Source: Alphaproteobacteria bacterium
GTDB taxonomy: Bacteria > Pseudomonadota > Alphaproteobacteria > Rhodobacterales > Rhodobacteraceae
Direction of reading: 5' to 3'
DNA length: 17,592 bases
Assembly: GCA_003696705.1 (NCBI GenBank)
Contig: RFGD01000480.1
Coordinates: 1 to 17,592 of the forward strand
The notes beneath the pieces were generated by a model. That model was not told the DNA's origin. It worked only from the letters and a program-made list of their open reading frames with translations, and searched no databases. A program made the position numbers and the translations under genes. Positions 7,250 through 14,562 of the stretch are shown in pieces. Numbering within the stretch: the first letter of the stretch is position 1; each line of letters begins with the position of its first letter.

Positions 7250-8694
7250 TGATCGCTCCAGCAGTTGCCCGGCACAAGGTAAAGGCCGAAATGCCCGCCT
7301 GCATATGCCCCCTCGGGCGGGGAGAGCACAAGGGCCGGCGACGTGCCCGGGGCGCAGGCGGGCGGGCCGGAGGTGCCGACATAGAGAACCGTGCCGCCGA
7401 GCGGGCCGTGAACCGCGTGGCGCTGCTCGTAATGGTTCCGGGGCCGGCCGACAGGCGGCGGCACGAAGAAGCGCTTGCCGCTGTCCCGTCCGGTGTGGAA
7501 CAGATCGGCCGCGACGTCGCGGCTGTCGGTGACGATCGTGTCAGCGCCAAGGACGTCCGATGCGGCAAGGATCGAGCGGCTGAGCTCGGCGCGGCCAAGA
7601 TAGCGGTGGAGAAAGAGCCGCCCGTCGGGCGTCCGGATCGCATGGGGGAAGATCGTCGCGGCGGGCAGCGCGACCGACACGATCCCGTTGACGATGACCG
7701 TGGCCAGACGCCAGCCCCGCCCCCTTCGAAGAAGCCAGCCGGTGGCGAGAAGCGTCCCCGCGGCGTAGGCGGCCACCGCCCAGTTGGCGTAGGCCCGCGA
7801 AAGAAGGGCCTCGACCGTCATGATGAGGATGATGGGAACGGAAAAGGCCACCCACAGGCGCTCGGCGGGCCCGCGCGCCGTCAAGACACCGCCGACGAAG
7901 GCGACAGCCATGACCGGGCCGAGAACCCCGGCCTGCGCGACAAGGAACGCAAGGACGCCGGCCGGGTTCAGGGGCCGCGTCTCGCGCACCCAGTCGGCAT
8001 TGTCGAGCGTGTGCTCGACCGTCGCGAAGCCGTTCGCGAGGTTCCAGAGGACATTCGGCAAGATGACCAGGCCGAGCGCCACGAGCGCCGCCAGCCAGAC
8101 CCGCGGCCGGGGTCGCCACGTGGCCGACAGTGCCGCCAGCGCCGCCCCCGCGACGTAGAGAAGCGCGATGTATTTCGAAAGGGCCGCAAGCCCCAGAAGC
8201 CCGCCGGCAAGCGCCGCGAGGCCCGCCGATTGGCGACTTGCCGCCGCCATCCAGACCCCAAGCGCGGCCGCGAGGAACGGAAACATGATGGTGTCGGTCG
8301 AGACGAGAAGGCTGCCCACCGCGACCACCGGCAGCGTGATCCAGCCGACCGCCGCCCAGAACCCCGCGCGCGGCCCGATCCATGTCGCCGCGATGCGCGC
8401 CAGAACGGCCGCGGTTGCCGCATGGAACAGGGGCGCGGGAAGGCGCACGAAGAAGGCGGCGTCGCTTCGGAAAAGGCTGGTCACCGCCCCGATGACCCAG
8501 GCGATCATGGGAGGTTTCGAGTAGTAGCCGAAGTCGGGCGCCTGGCCCCACAGCCAGTATTGCGCCTCGTCCACGAAAAGATCGGTGCGGTTGAACCAGA
8601 GCGCCAGGACCCGTCCAAGCGTGACCGCGGCGATGACGATCAGCCCTGCCCGCAGGCCGGGCCCGCGATCAGCTGCTGGCACGTCGTTCTGCAT
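7246..8694 (-). CDS. GT39-family (ArnT/PMT-like) membrane glycosyltransferase
   Basis: 482-residue GT-C fold protein with about a dozen hydrophobic segments and a soluble C-terminal periplasmic part. The N-terminal periplasmic loop has DLFVDEAQYWLWG (38-50); D42-E43 match the catalytic acidic pair of the PMT/ArnT family, followed by YYSKPPM as in ArnT-like proteins. These enzymes take a sugar from a polyprenyl-phosphate donor and transfer it to a protein or lipid on the outer face of the membrane. The ATG at 8694 lies inside the end of the LABN gene (26-base overlap), and the stop overlaps the PAP2 start. The longer open frame to 8778 would read through LABN and is not used. Acceptor and sugar are unknown. 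Confidence 0.9.
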   Translation of the reverse strand: MQNDVPAADRGPGLRAGLIVIAAVTLGRVLALWFNRTDLFVDEAQYWLWGQAPDFGYYSKPPMIAWVIGAVTSLFRSDAAFFVRLPAPLFHAATAAVLARIAATWIGPRAGFWAAVGWITLPVVAVGSLLVSTDTIMFPFLAAALGVWMAAASRQSAGLAALAGGLLGLAALSKYIALLYVAGAALAALSATWRPRPRVWLAALVALGLVILPNVLWNLANGFATVEHTLDNADWVRETRPLNPAGVLAFLVAQAGVLGPVMAVAFVGGVLTARGPAERLWVAFSVPIILIMTVEALLSRAYANWAVAAYAAGTLLATGWLLRRGRGWRLATVIVNGIVSVALPAATIFPHAIRTPDGRLFLHRYLGRAELSRSILAASDVLGADTIVTDSRDVAADLFHTGRDSGKRFFVPPPVGRPRNHYEQRHAVHGPLGGTVLYVGTSGPPACAPGTSPALVLSPPEGAYAGGHFGLYLVPGNCWSDQ

Positions 8695-8977
8695 GGATGA
8701 GCCAGAGGTTCCGCGAATAGATGAAAACGCCCATCGACTGACCCAGGATGAAGACCGGATCGCGACGATAGATGGCATAGCTCAGGAGGACGAGCCCCCC
8801 GAGGATCGAGAAATACCAGAACGCCACCGGAACGATCGACCGCCCGGCGCGCTCGGACGCCAGCCACTGGATGATGAACCTGGCCGAAAACAGAAGCTGG
8901 CCGGTCAGCCCGAAGATGACCCACCAGAATTCCCCCCAGCCTGCGACGTGAAGCCACGAAAAGATCGTCTCGGTCAT
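8669..8977 (-). CDS. LABN-domain small membrane protein (lipid-A-disaccharide synthase N-terminal-like)
   Basis: 102-residue protein with three hydrophobic segments. GQLLFSARFIIQWLASERAG, then VPVAFWYFSILGGLVLLSYA, YRRDPVFILGQ and FIYSRNLWLI match the LABN domain (Pfam PF07578), which is named from a region near LpxB but is often a free-standing small protein. It starts with an ATGA overlap on the GT2 stop and itself overlaps the GT39 start. Between a polyprenyl-phosphate GT2 and a GT39 enzyme, a helper or flippase-like role similar to ArnE/ArnF is possible, but that is inference from context. The frame is open upstream but the family starts at MTETIFSW. Confidence 0.88.
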   Translation of the reverse strand: MTETIFSWLHVAGWGEFWWVIFGLTGQLLFSARFIIQWLASERAGRSIVPVAFWYFSILGGLVLLSYAIYRRDPVFILGQSMGVFIYSRNLWLIHAERRASS

Positions 8978-9741
8978 TTCCTGTGCTCCCCGGCGCGGGG
9001 CTCGGCACGGCCGAGCGGGATCTCGGCCGGCTCGGCCTTCTTGCGTCGCCGGACAAGCCAGGCGACGCCGGCAAGATCGCTGATGCTGACGATGGCCCGC
9101 CCGAGGTTCGTGTAATTCGACCGCCCCGCCCCGCGCGGGCGATGGGCGACGTCGCAATGCGCGATCTCCCAGCCGTCGCGGGCAAAGAGCGCCGGCAGAT
9201 AGCGGTGCATGTGGTCGAAATAGGGCAACGCCAGGAAGGCATCCCGCCGAAAGCCCTTGAGCCCGCATCCCGTGTCGCGCGTCCCGTCCTTGAGGACCCG
9301 GCGCCGGACCCAGTTTCCGAACCGCGACGCCAGACGCTTCGACACCGTGTCGCGGCGTCCCACGCGCTGACCCGCGACCAGTCCGAGCCGGGGCGAGGCG
9401 CCGGGGGCAAGGAAGGGACCGAACAGCTTCGGCAGCTCCTCGGGCGGGTTCTGGCCGTCGCCGTCCAGCGTGCAGACGATCGCCGCCCGCGCCGCGAGGA
9501 CGCCGCTGTGCACGGCTGCGCTCTGTCCGGCCGACCGCGGGTGGCGGATCAGCCTCAGGCCGGGGATCTGCGCGGCAAGGCCCGACACGACCTCGGCCGT
9601 CGCATCGGTCGAGCCGTCGTCGACCACGATGATCTCGTATCCCGACAGGGACGCGCAGGCCTGGGCGATCGCCTCGATCAGGGGCGCCGCATTCTCGGCC
9701 TCGTTCCGCATGGGGATGACGATGGAAACTTCGGGGGTCAT
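8974..9741 (-). CDS. GT2 glycosyltransferase, polyprenyl-phosphate sugar synthase type
   Basis: 255-residue GT-A fold enzyme of the dolichyl-phosphate mannose synthase/ArnC group. It begins VSIVIPMRNEAENAAPLIEA (5-24). The nucleotide-sugar site is IIVVDDGSTD (37-46) and the metal-binding DxD motif is LDGDGQNPPEEL (D93, D95). DTGCGLKGFRRDAF and YFDHMHRYLPALF are typical of this subgroup. There are no C-terminal membrane helices, so it acts at the cytoplasmic face, probably loading a sugar onto undecaprenyl phosphate. The ATG at 9741 fits the family; the frame is open to 9852 but that extension has no similarity. The stop overlaps the LABN start by four bases. The sugar cannot be told from sequence. 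Confidence 0.9.
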   Translation of the reverse strand: MTPEVSIVIPMRNEAENAAPLIEAIAQACASLSGYEIIVVDDGSTDATAEVVSGLAAQIPGLRLIRHPRSAGQSAAVHSGVLAARAAIVCTLDGDGQNPPEELPKLFGPFLAPGASPRLGLVAGQRVGRRDTVSKRLASRFGNWVRRRVLKDGTRDTGCGLKGFRRDAFLALPYFDHMHRYLPALFARDGWEIAHCDVAHRPRGAGRSNYTNLGRAIVSISDLAGVAWLVRRRKKAEPAEIPLGRAEPRAGEHRK

Positions 9742-9788
9742 GCTGTCTGATATGTCCGGTTCGTCCGCCTCGATCACTGGCTTAAACA

Positions 9789-9829
9789 CCAGCACGCGGG
9801 CATTGTCCACTTGGCCTTGCGCGTGCTGG
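9789..9829. repeat. 10-base perfect inverted repeat between the kinase and GT2 genes
   Basis: CCAGCACGCG (9789-9798) and CGCGTGCTGG (9820-9829) are perfect inverted copies around a 21-base centre. On the minus strand the structure lies about 40 bases after the kinase stop and about 50 before the GT2 start, and is followed by TGTTTAAG. It may be a weak terminator or attenuator between the kinase and the glycosyltransferase operon, or a protein-binding site. A long T run is missing, so intrinsic termination is uncertain. Confidence 0.4.
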
Positions 9830-9869
9830 CCGGCGACCGCGCCCATCGGCAAGGCCTTGCCACCGGGGA

Positions 9870-10856
9870 TCAGGCGGCTTCGAACCAGCCGGCCACGGTC
9901 TTGTAGAACGGCACCAGCGGCCGCGTCAGGGCGTCGGCGTCGGCCCAGTCGACAAGCCGCCGGGCAAGTCCGCGGGCAAGGTCGGGCGCCCGCCCGACGC
10001 GATCGTAGCGCAGCGCCGTCTCGGCCGCGATCCAGCCTTCGGCAAGGCGGTGGCGGGCAATGAGCGAGAGCCGGCGCGCCCCGTGGAGTGCGGCAAACAG
10101 GCCAAGGACGCGCCGTCCCCGATCATCGCGAAGCGCCCCCACCCGCTCGGCGGCCCGCAGCGTTGCCTGTCGGCCAAGGGGCCAGAACTCGTCAGCCGCC
10201 AGCCAGGCGATGTCCTCGACGCCATGACGCAGGCCGACAAGCTCCCAGTCGAACCATGCAACGGACCCGTCCGGCCGCACGACGGCATTGCCCGGGCGTG
10301 CGTCCCACTTGACGATCACCCGCTGGCCGGTGCCGACAAGGCGCAAGAGTCGGTCGGCATCGAGCTCGGGTGGCCGCAACCCCACCGTCGCCGCAAGCCG
10401 GGCGGGCGCGGCGACGAACTCGGCGCGCCAGTCGGGACCCGTGCCGATGGGACGCAGCCGCCGCGGAAGATCGGTCCGTGCCGCCGCGCCGCGTATCGCC
10501 TCGAGCGCGGCAATCGCGGCCACGGCATGCGCCTCGACCTCGCCGCCGCTCGTGCGCAGAAGCTCGACCGACAACCGGCGGCGGCCCAGATCCTCCTGGA
10601 AGAGGACGCCTTCGGCGACGCCGAGGACACGCGGGACCGGGGCGCCGGCCGCCGAAAGCGCCTTCAGCACGAGGCGCTCTCGGTCGCGGCGCCCTGGCGT
10701 TGCCCGGCAGGTGGCAATGACCGTTCGGTCGGGCAGGTGAACGCGCAAACTGTCGCGCCCCGCGCCGCCGGGCGCGGTGATGCGCAGGACCTCGGCCCCG
10801 AAATGCCGGCGGGCGATGCGTGCAATTTCATCCGGCCGCGGTCGATGCCCGTCCAT
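9870..10856 (-). CDS. APH-family phosphotransferase (kinase-like), substrate unknown
   Basis: 328-residue protein with the aminoglycoside phosphotransferase / choline kinase fold. The catalytic loop reads VKWDARPGN (D185, N190), with Lys where the usual HGD-x4-N motif has His. The metal-binding Asp is D203 in WFDWELVG, and GVEDIAW follows as in the family. The N-terminal lobe (VLKALSAAGAPVPRVLG, LFQEDLG) is recognisable. Substrates of this superfamily are small alcohols, sugars or drugs; nothing here shows resistance to a drug. The ATG at 10856 has a GAGGG Shine-Dalgarno about 5 bases upstream. It is divergent from deoC and 128 bases upstream of GT2 on the same strand, so a sugar-related substrate is possible but unproven. 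Confidence 0.8.
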   Translation of the reverse strand: MDGHRPRPDEIARIARRHFGAEVLRITAPGGAGRDSLRVHLPDRTVIATCRATPGRRDRERLVLKALSAAGAPVPRVLGVAEGVLFQEDLGRRRLSVELLRTSGGEVEAHAVAAIAALEAIRGAAARTDLPRRLRPIGTGPDWRAEFVAAPARLAATVGLRPPELDADRLLRLVGTGQRVIVKWDARPGNAVVRPDGSVAWFDWELVGLRHGVEDIAWLAADEFWPLGRQATLRAAERVGALRDDRGRRVLGLFAALHGARRLSLIARHRLAEGWIAAETALRYDRVGRAPDLARGLARRLVDWADADALTRPLVPFYKTVAGWFEAA

Positions 10857-10903
10857 GGTTCCCTCTCATGCCGGCCGAGCCTGGCAGTTGACGCCACGGC
10901 CAG

Positions 10904-10938
10904 CCTTGCACTTGGCAAGGCCCTGTGCAACGCTTGCC
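10904..10938. promoter_or_regulatory. clustered TTGC/GCAA repeats in the kinase-deoC divergent region
   Basis: Overlapping inverted repeats are packed into 35 bases: CCTTGC (10904-10909) with GCAAGG (10915-10920), TTGCAC (10906-10911) with GTGCAA (10925-10930), and GGCAAG (10914-10919) with CTTGCC (10933-10938). The result is four TTGC/GCAA half-sites between divergent genes, 30 bases upstream of the deoC start. This is a plausible operator for a dimeric or tetrameric repressor controlling one or both genes. The regulator is not in the window and no promoter hexamers are certain. Confidence 0.4.
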
Positions 10939-10955
10939 TTCCTGTTCGGACAATC

Positions 10956-10960
10956 AGGAA
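10956..10960 (+). promoter_or_regulatory. ribosome binding site deciding the deoC GTG start
   Basis: AGGAA lies 7 bases upstream of the GTG at 10968. The frame is open far upstream across the opposite-strand kinase gene, so this site and the position outside the kinase gene set the start. Confidence 0.55.
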
Positions 10961-10967
10961 CGACGAC

Positions 10968-11993
10968 GTGAATCCCGAGGAACAGGCAAGCCGACAGTCC
11001 GGCAAGGAAACCGGGGCCGAAGACGCATCGGCACGGCTTCCGCAGCTCCACAGGCACAGAAATCCAGGCATTCCCCTTGACCTCTCCTGGGTGCGGGCGG
11101 CGACGGCGAACCGCCCCGCGATAGAGCGGCGGGCCGCCTCCTTGCCCGCGCGACGGTCGGTGAAGAAGGACCATCAGGCCGCGTGGCTTCTTCGCGCCGT
11201 GACGCTGATCGACCTGACGACGCTGTCGGGCGACGACACGCCGGGGCGCGTGCGGCGGCTGGCGGCCAAGGCCCGGGCACCCGTTCGCGCCGATCTCCTC
11301 GATGCCCTGGGAATGGAGCCGATCACCACGGCCGCCGTCTGTGTCTATCACGAGATGGTGCCGACGGCGGTCGAGGCCCTTGCCGGCTCGGGCATTCCCG
11401 TCGCTGCGGTATCGACCGGGTTTCCGCACGGCTTGTCACCCTTCCGCACGCGCCTCGCGGAAATCGAGGCCAGCGTCGCCGCCGGCGCGCGGGAGATTGA
11501 CATCGTGATTTCCCGGCGCCACGCCCTGACCGGAAACTGGCAGGCGCTTCACGACGAGATCCGCGCCTTCCGCGAGGCCTGCGGCCCGGCGCATCTGAAG
11601 GCCATCCTGGCGACCGGAGAGCTTGGCACGCTGCGCAATGTCGCGCGCGCCTCCCTGGTCGCGATGATGGCGGGGGCCGATTTCATCAAGACCTCGACCG
11701 GCAAGGAAAGCGTGAACGCGACGCTTCCCGTGTCGCTGGTCATGGCACGCGCCATTCGCGACTATGCCAGGGTCACGGGCCATCGGGTCGGCTTCAAGCC
11801 GGCCGGCGGCATATCCACGGCGAAGGATGCGCTGAACTGGCTGGTCCTCGTGAAGGAAGAGCTGGGCGCGGACTGGCTTTCGCCCGAGCTTTTCCGCTTC
11901 GGCGCATCGTCGCTTCTGGGCGATATCGAGCGTCAGCTGGAACACCACGTCACCGGCGCCTATTCCGCCGCGTGGCGCCATCCCATTGCCTGA
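10968..11993 (+). CDS. deoC: deoxyribose-phosphate aldolase
   Basis: 341-residue class I aldolase that splits 2-deoxyribose 5-phosphate into glyceraldehyde 3-phosphate and acetaldehyde in deoxynucleoside breakdown. The Schiff-base lysine is K241 in DFIKTSTGK and the proton-relay lysine is K277 in VGFKPAGGIST. IDLTTLSG (D82) and EIDIVIS (D178) match the conserved acids. It is longer than E. coli DeoC (about 260) because of a polar N-terminal extension of roughly 75 residues, as seen in the long-form DeoC group. GTG at 10968 is chosen for its Shine-Dalgarno. The ALDH gene follows after 48 bases, consistent with an operon that disposes of the acetaldehyde. Confidence 0.95.
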   Translation: MNPEEQASRQSGKETGAEDASARLPQLHRHRNPGIPLDLSWVRAATANRPAIERRAASLPARRSVKKDHQAAWLLRAVTLIDLTTLSGDDTPGRVRRLAAKARAPVRADLLDALGMEPITTAAVCVYHEMVPTAVEALAGSGIPVAAVSTGFPHGLSPFRTRLAEIEASVAAGAREIDIVISRRHALTGNWQALHDEIRAFREACGPAHLKAILATGELGTLRNVARASLVAMMAGADFIKTSTGKESVNATLPVSLVMARAIRDYARVTGHRVGFKPAGGISTAKDALNWLVLVKEELGADWLSPELFRFGASSLLGDIERQLEHHVTGAYSAAWRHPIA

Positions 11994-12025
11994 GCCCCTG
12001 ATGCGCGCGGGGCAGGGGCAGAGCG

Positions 12026-12033
12026 AGGAAGGA
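12026..12033 (+). promoter_or_regulatory. ribosome binding site of the ALDH16-type gene
   Basis: AGGAAGGA ends 8 bases before the ATG at 12042, a strong purine-rich Shine-Dalgarno that confirms the start. Confidence 0.55.
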
Positions 12034-12041
12034 CAGGCGAG

Positions 12042-14405
12042 ATGACCGTTCGGGACATCTTCCAGAGCATGAGCTACGGACCAGCCCCCGAGAGCCCGGC
12101 CGAGGCCGAAGACTGGCTCGAGCGGCGAGGCCGGCGCTTCGGGCATTTCATCGGCGGGCAATTCAGGGACGGCGCGGCCCATTTCGCGACGCGAAACCCG
12201 GCAACCGGCGATCACCTTGCCGATGTCGCCCAGGGCTCGGACGAGGACGTCACCGAAGCCGTCGCGGCCGCCCGCGCGGCCCTTGGCCCGTGGCAGGCGA
12301 AGGGCGATCATGGCCGCGCGCGCATCCTTTACGCGCTTGCCCGGCTCTTGCAGAAGAACGCGCGGCTGTTCGCGGTTCTCGAGACCCTCGACAATGGCAA
12401 ACCCATCCGCGAGAGCCGCGATATCGACGTGCCGCTGGCGATCCGTCATTTCTACTATCACGCCGGGGCCGCGCAGCTTCTGTCCGAAACCCACCCGGGA
12501 CGCCGCCCCCTTGGCGTCTGCGGCCAGATCATTCCGTGGAATTTCCCGCTTCTGATGCTGGCCTGGAAGGTGGCGCCGGCCCTGGCGGCGGGCAACACCG
12601 TCGTGCTGAAACCGGCCGAGTACACGCCTTTGACGGCGCTCCTCTTCGCCGAACTCTGTGTCGAGGCCGGCGTGCCGAAGGGCGTTGTCAACATCGTCAC
12701 CGGCGACGGCCGCACCGGCGAGGCGATCGTCAGAAACCCGGATGTCGACAAGATCGCCTTCACCGGATCGACCGAGGTCGGCCGGCGCATCCGCACGCTG
12801 ACGGCGGGGACGGGCAAGGCCCTGACGCTCGAGCTCGGCGGCAAGTCGCCCTACATCGTCATGGACGACGCCGATATCGATTCGGCCGTCGAGGGGCTGG
12901 TCGACGCCATCTGGTTCAACCAGGGCCAGGTGTGCTGCGCCGGCTCGCGCCTTCTTGTCCAGGAAGGCATCGCCGAGACCTTCCATGACCGGCTGCGGCG
13001 GCGCATGGACAGCCTGCGCGTCGGCAACCCGCTCGACAAGAGCATCGATGTCGGCGCGCTTGTCGACCCGACCCAGCTGCACCGGGTCGAGACCATGGTC
13101 AACACCCATGCTTCCGAAGGCGAGGTCTTCCGCGCCACCACCCCCATCCCGACCGAGGGATGTTTCTACCCCCCGACGCTCATCACCGGTCTGTCGCCGG
13201 CCTCGCCCCTGATGCAGGAAGAGATTTTCGGGCCGGTTCTCGTCTCGACCACCTTCCGCACGCCGGCCGAGGCCGTGGCGCTGGCGAACAACAGCCGCTA
13301 CGGGCTGGCGGCGACGCTCTGGTCGGAAAATGTCAACGAAGCGCTGGACATTGCGCCAAGGCTGGTCGCGGGCGTCGTCTGGGTGAACGCGACGAACCTG
13401 TTCGACGCCGCTGCACCCTTCGGCGGCCTGCGCGAGTCGGGCTTCGGGCGCGAGGGCGGCCCCGAGGGGCTCGAGGCCTATCTTCGCGCGGACATCGCGC
13501 CCGCGCGGCGACGTCGGCCCAAAGCCACGCCCGCCGCTGGTCCGGCCGAGCCGCAGGACCCCCTCGACCGCACCGCCAAGCACTTCATCGGCGGGCGCCA
13601 GGTGCGCCCCGACAGCGGCTATTCGCGGCCGGTCCACTCGGCCCGGGGGCGCCTGCTCGGCCATGTCGGCCTTGGCAACCGCAAGGACATCCGGAACGCC
13701 GTCGAGGCGGCGCGCAAGGCGCAGGCGGGATGGGCCGGCGCGTCCGCCCATGCGCGGGCGCAGATCCTCTTCTACATTGCCGAGAACCTGGCGGCCCGCC
13801 GCGCCGAGTTCGCCGAGCGCATCGGCCAGATGACCGGACAACGCGCAGAGGCCACCCGGGCCGAGGTCGACGCGAGTCTCGATCGCCTGTTCGCGGCCGC
13901 CGCATGGGCCGACAAGTTCGACGGGCGGACGGTGGCCGCCCCGCTGCGCGGCCTTGCGCTGGCGACCCGGGCACCGGTGGGCGTGATCGGGATCATCGCC
14001 GACGACGCGGCGCCTCTTCTGGGCCTTGTCTCGACCGTCGCCCCGGCAATCGCCATGGGCAACACCGTCGTCGCCGTGCCCTCGTCCGCCGCGCCGCTGG
14101 CCGCAACGGACTTCTACCAGGTGCTCGAGACGTCGGACGTGCCCCCGGGCGTCGTCAACATCGTGACGGGCGCGCATGCCGAACTGGCCCCGCCCCTTGC
14201 CGCCCATCTTGACGTGGATGCGGTGTGGAGCTTTTCGCCTGCCGATCTGGCCGCCGAGATCGAGGCGGCAGCCGCCGGCAACCTCAAACGGACCCTCGTC
14301 GACCCGCCGGCGGGGCGCGACTGGACAGGCCCGGCCGGAAGGCCCGCAGCCTTCCTGGATGCCGCGACCGAGGTCAGGACGATCTGGATACCCTACGGCG
14401 CCTGA
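12042..14405 (+). CDS. ALDH16-type aldehyde dehydrogenase with two ALDH domains
   Basis: 787-residue protein. Residues about 30-490 are a complete aldehyde dehydrogenase: PWNFP with N167, K190 in VLKPAEYTP, FTGSTEVG (240-247), general base E264 in LELGGK, catalytic C298 in FNQGQVC and EEIFGPV (393-399). From KHFIGGRQ at 513 a second ALDH-like domain begins, with PVGVIGIIADDAAPLL and GNTVV recognisable, but it stops after about 275 residues and lacks the Cys-bearing catalytic part. This is the layout of ALDH16; a bacterial ALDH16 from Loktanella has been characterised structurally. The first domain appears catalytically competent, while the second is probably structural. Following deoC, it may oxidise acetaldehyde to acetate with NAD+; this substrate is inferred from context. 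Confidence 0.93.
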   Translation: MTVRDIFQSMSYGPAPESPAEAEDWLERRGRRFGHFIGGQFRDGAAHFATRNPATGDHLADVAQGSDEDVTEAVAAARAALGPWQAKGDHGRARILYALARLLQKNARLFAVLETLDNGKPIRESRDIDVPLAIRHFYYHAGAAQLLSETHPGRRPLGVCGQIIPWNFPLLMLAWKVAPALAAGNTVVLKPAEYTPLTALLFAELCVEAGVPKGVVNIVTGDGRTGEAIVRNPDVDKIAFTGSTEVGRRIRTLTAGTGKALTLELGGKSPYIVMDDADIDSAVEGLVDAIWFNQGQVCCAGSRLLVQEGIAETFHDRLRRRMDSLRVGNPLDKSIDVGALVDPTQLHRVETMVNTHASEGEVFRATTPIPTEGCFYPPTLITGLSPASPLMQEEIFGPVLVSTTFRTPAEAVALANNSRYGLAATLWSENVNEALDIAPRLVAGVVWVNATNLFDAAAPFGGLRESGFGREGGPEGLEAYLRADIAPARRRRPKATPAAGPAEPQDPLDRTAKHFIGGRQVRPDSGYSRPVHSARGRLLGHVGLGNRKDIRNAVEAARKAQAGWAGASAHARAQILFYIAENLAARRAEFAERIGQMTGQRAEATRAEVDASLDRLFAAAAWADKFDGRTVAAPLRGLALATRAPVGVIGIIADDAAPLLGLVSTVAPAIAMGNTVVAVPSSAAPLAATDFYQVLETSDVPPGVVNIVTGAHAELAPPLAAHLDVDAVWSFSPADLAAEIEAAAAGNLKRTLVDPPAGRDWTGPAGRPAAFLDAATEVRTIWIPYGA

Positions 14406-14495
14406 CCGGCGGGGAGCGCGCGACGGCCGGCGAGACCGAGAGAATCAGTGCGTTCGACGGGCGGACGGCACGCCCGGAGCTTGCCGATTTGCGCC

Positions 14496-14520
14496 GATTG
14501 TCGCCCTGGCGGCGACGATC
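14496..14520 (+). terminator. stem-loop downstream of the ALDH gene, possible terminator
   Basis: GATTGTCGCC (14496-14505) pairs with GGCGACGATC (14511-14520), giving a 10-pair stem with one G-U pair and a CTGGC loop. It lies 90 bases after the ALDH stop and before the response regulator. No T tract follows directly; the nearest is about 20 bases further on at 14541. The stem is clear but termination is uncertain. Confidence 0.4.
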
Positions 14521-14562
14521 CCGGGCATTTCCAAGGGTCTGTTTTTCAAAATGAAACCAAAC

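Noticed and set aside
5690..7252. A 520-codon open frame on the plus strand opposite the S49 and PAP2 genes
   Set aside because: Arg/Gln-rich composition typical of a shadow frame; the minus strand carries both enzyme families.
8669..9268. A 199-codon version of the LABN gene
   Set aside because: The upstream 97 codons overlap GT2 in another frame and have no family match; the ATG at 8977 overlaps the GT2 stop in the usual way.
9870..10856. Aminoglycoside resistance gene
   Set aside because: The APH fold is shared by many metabolic kinases. The altered catalytic loop and core-gene neighbours do not indicate drug resistance.
10050..10967. Long in-frame extension upstream of the deoC GTG
   Set aside because: It runs antisense through the kinase gene. 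The Shine-Dalgarno and the end of homology put the start at 10968.
11436..14207. A 923-codon open frame on the minus strand opposite deoC and the ALDH gene
   Set aside because: Antisense shadow. DeoC and ALDH catalytic motifs are on the plus strand, and the frame crosses the boundary between the two genes.
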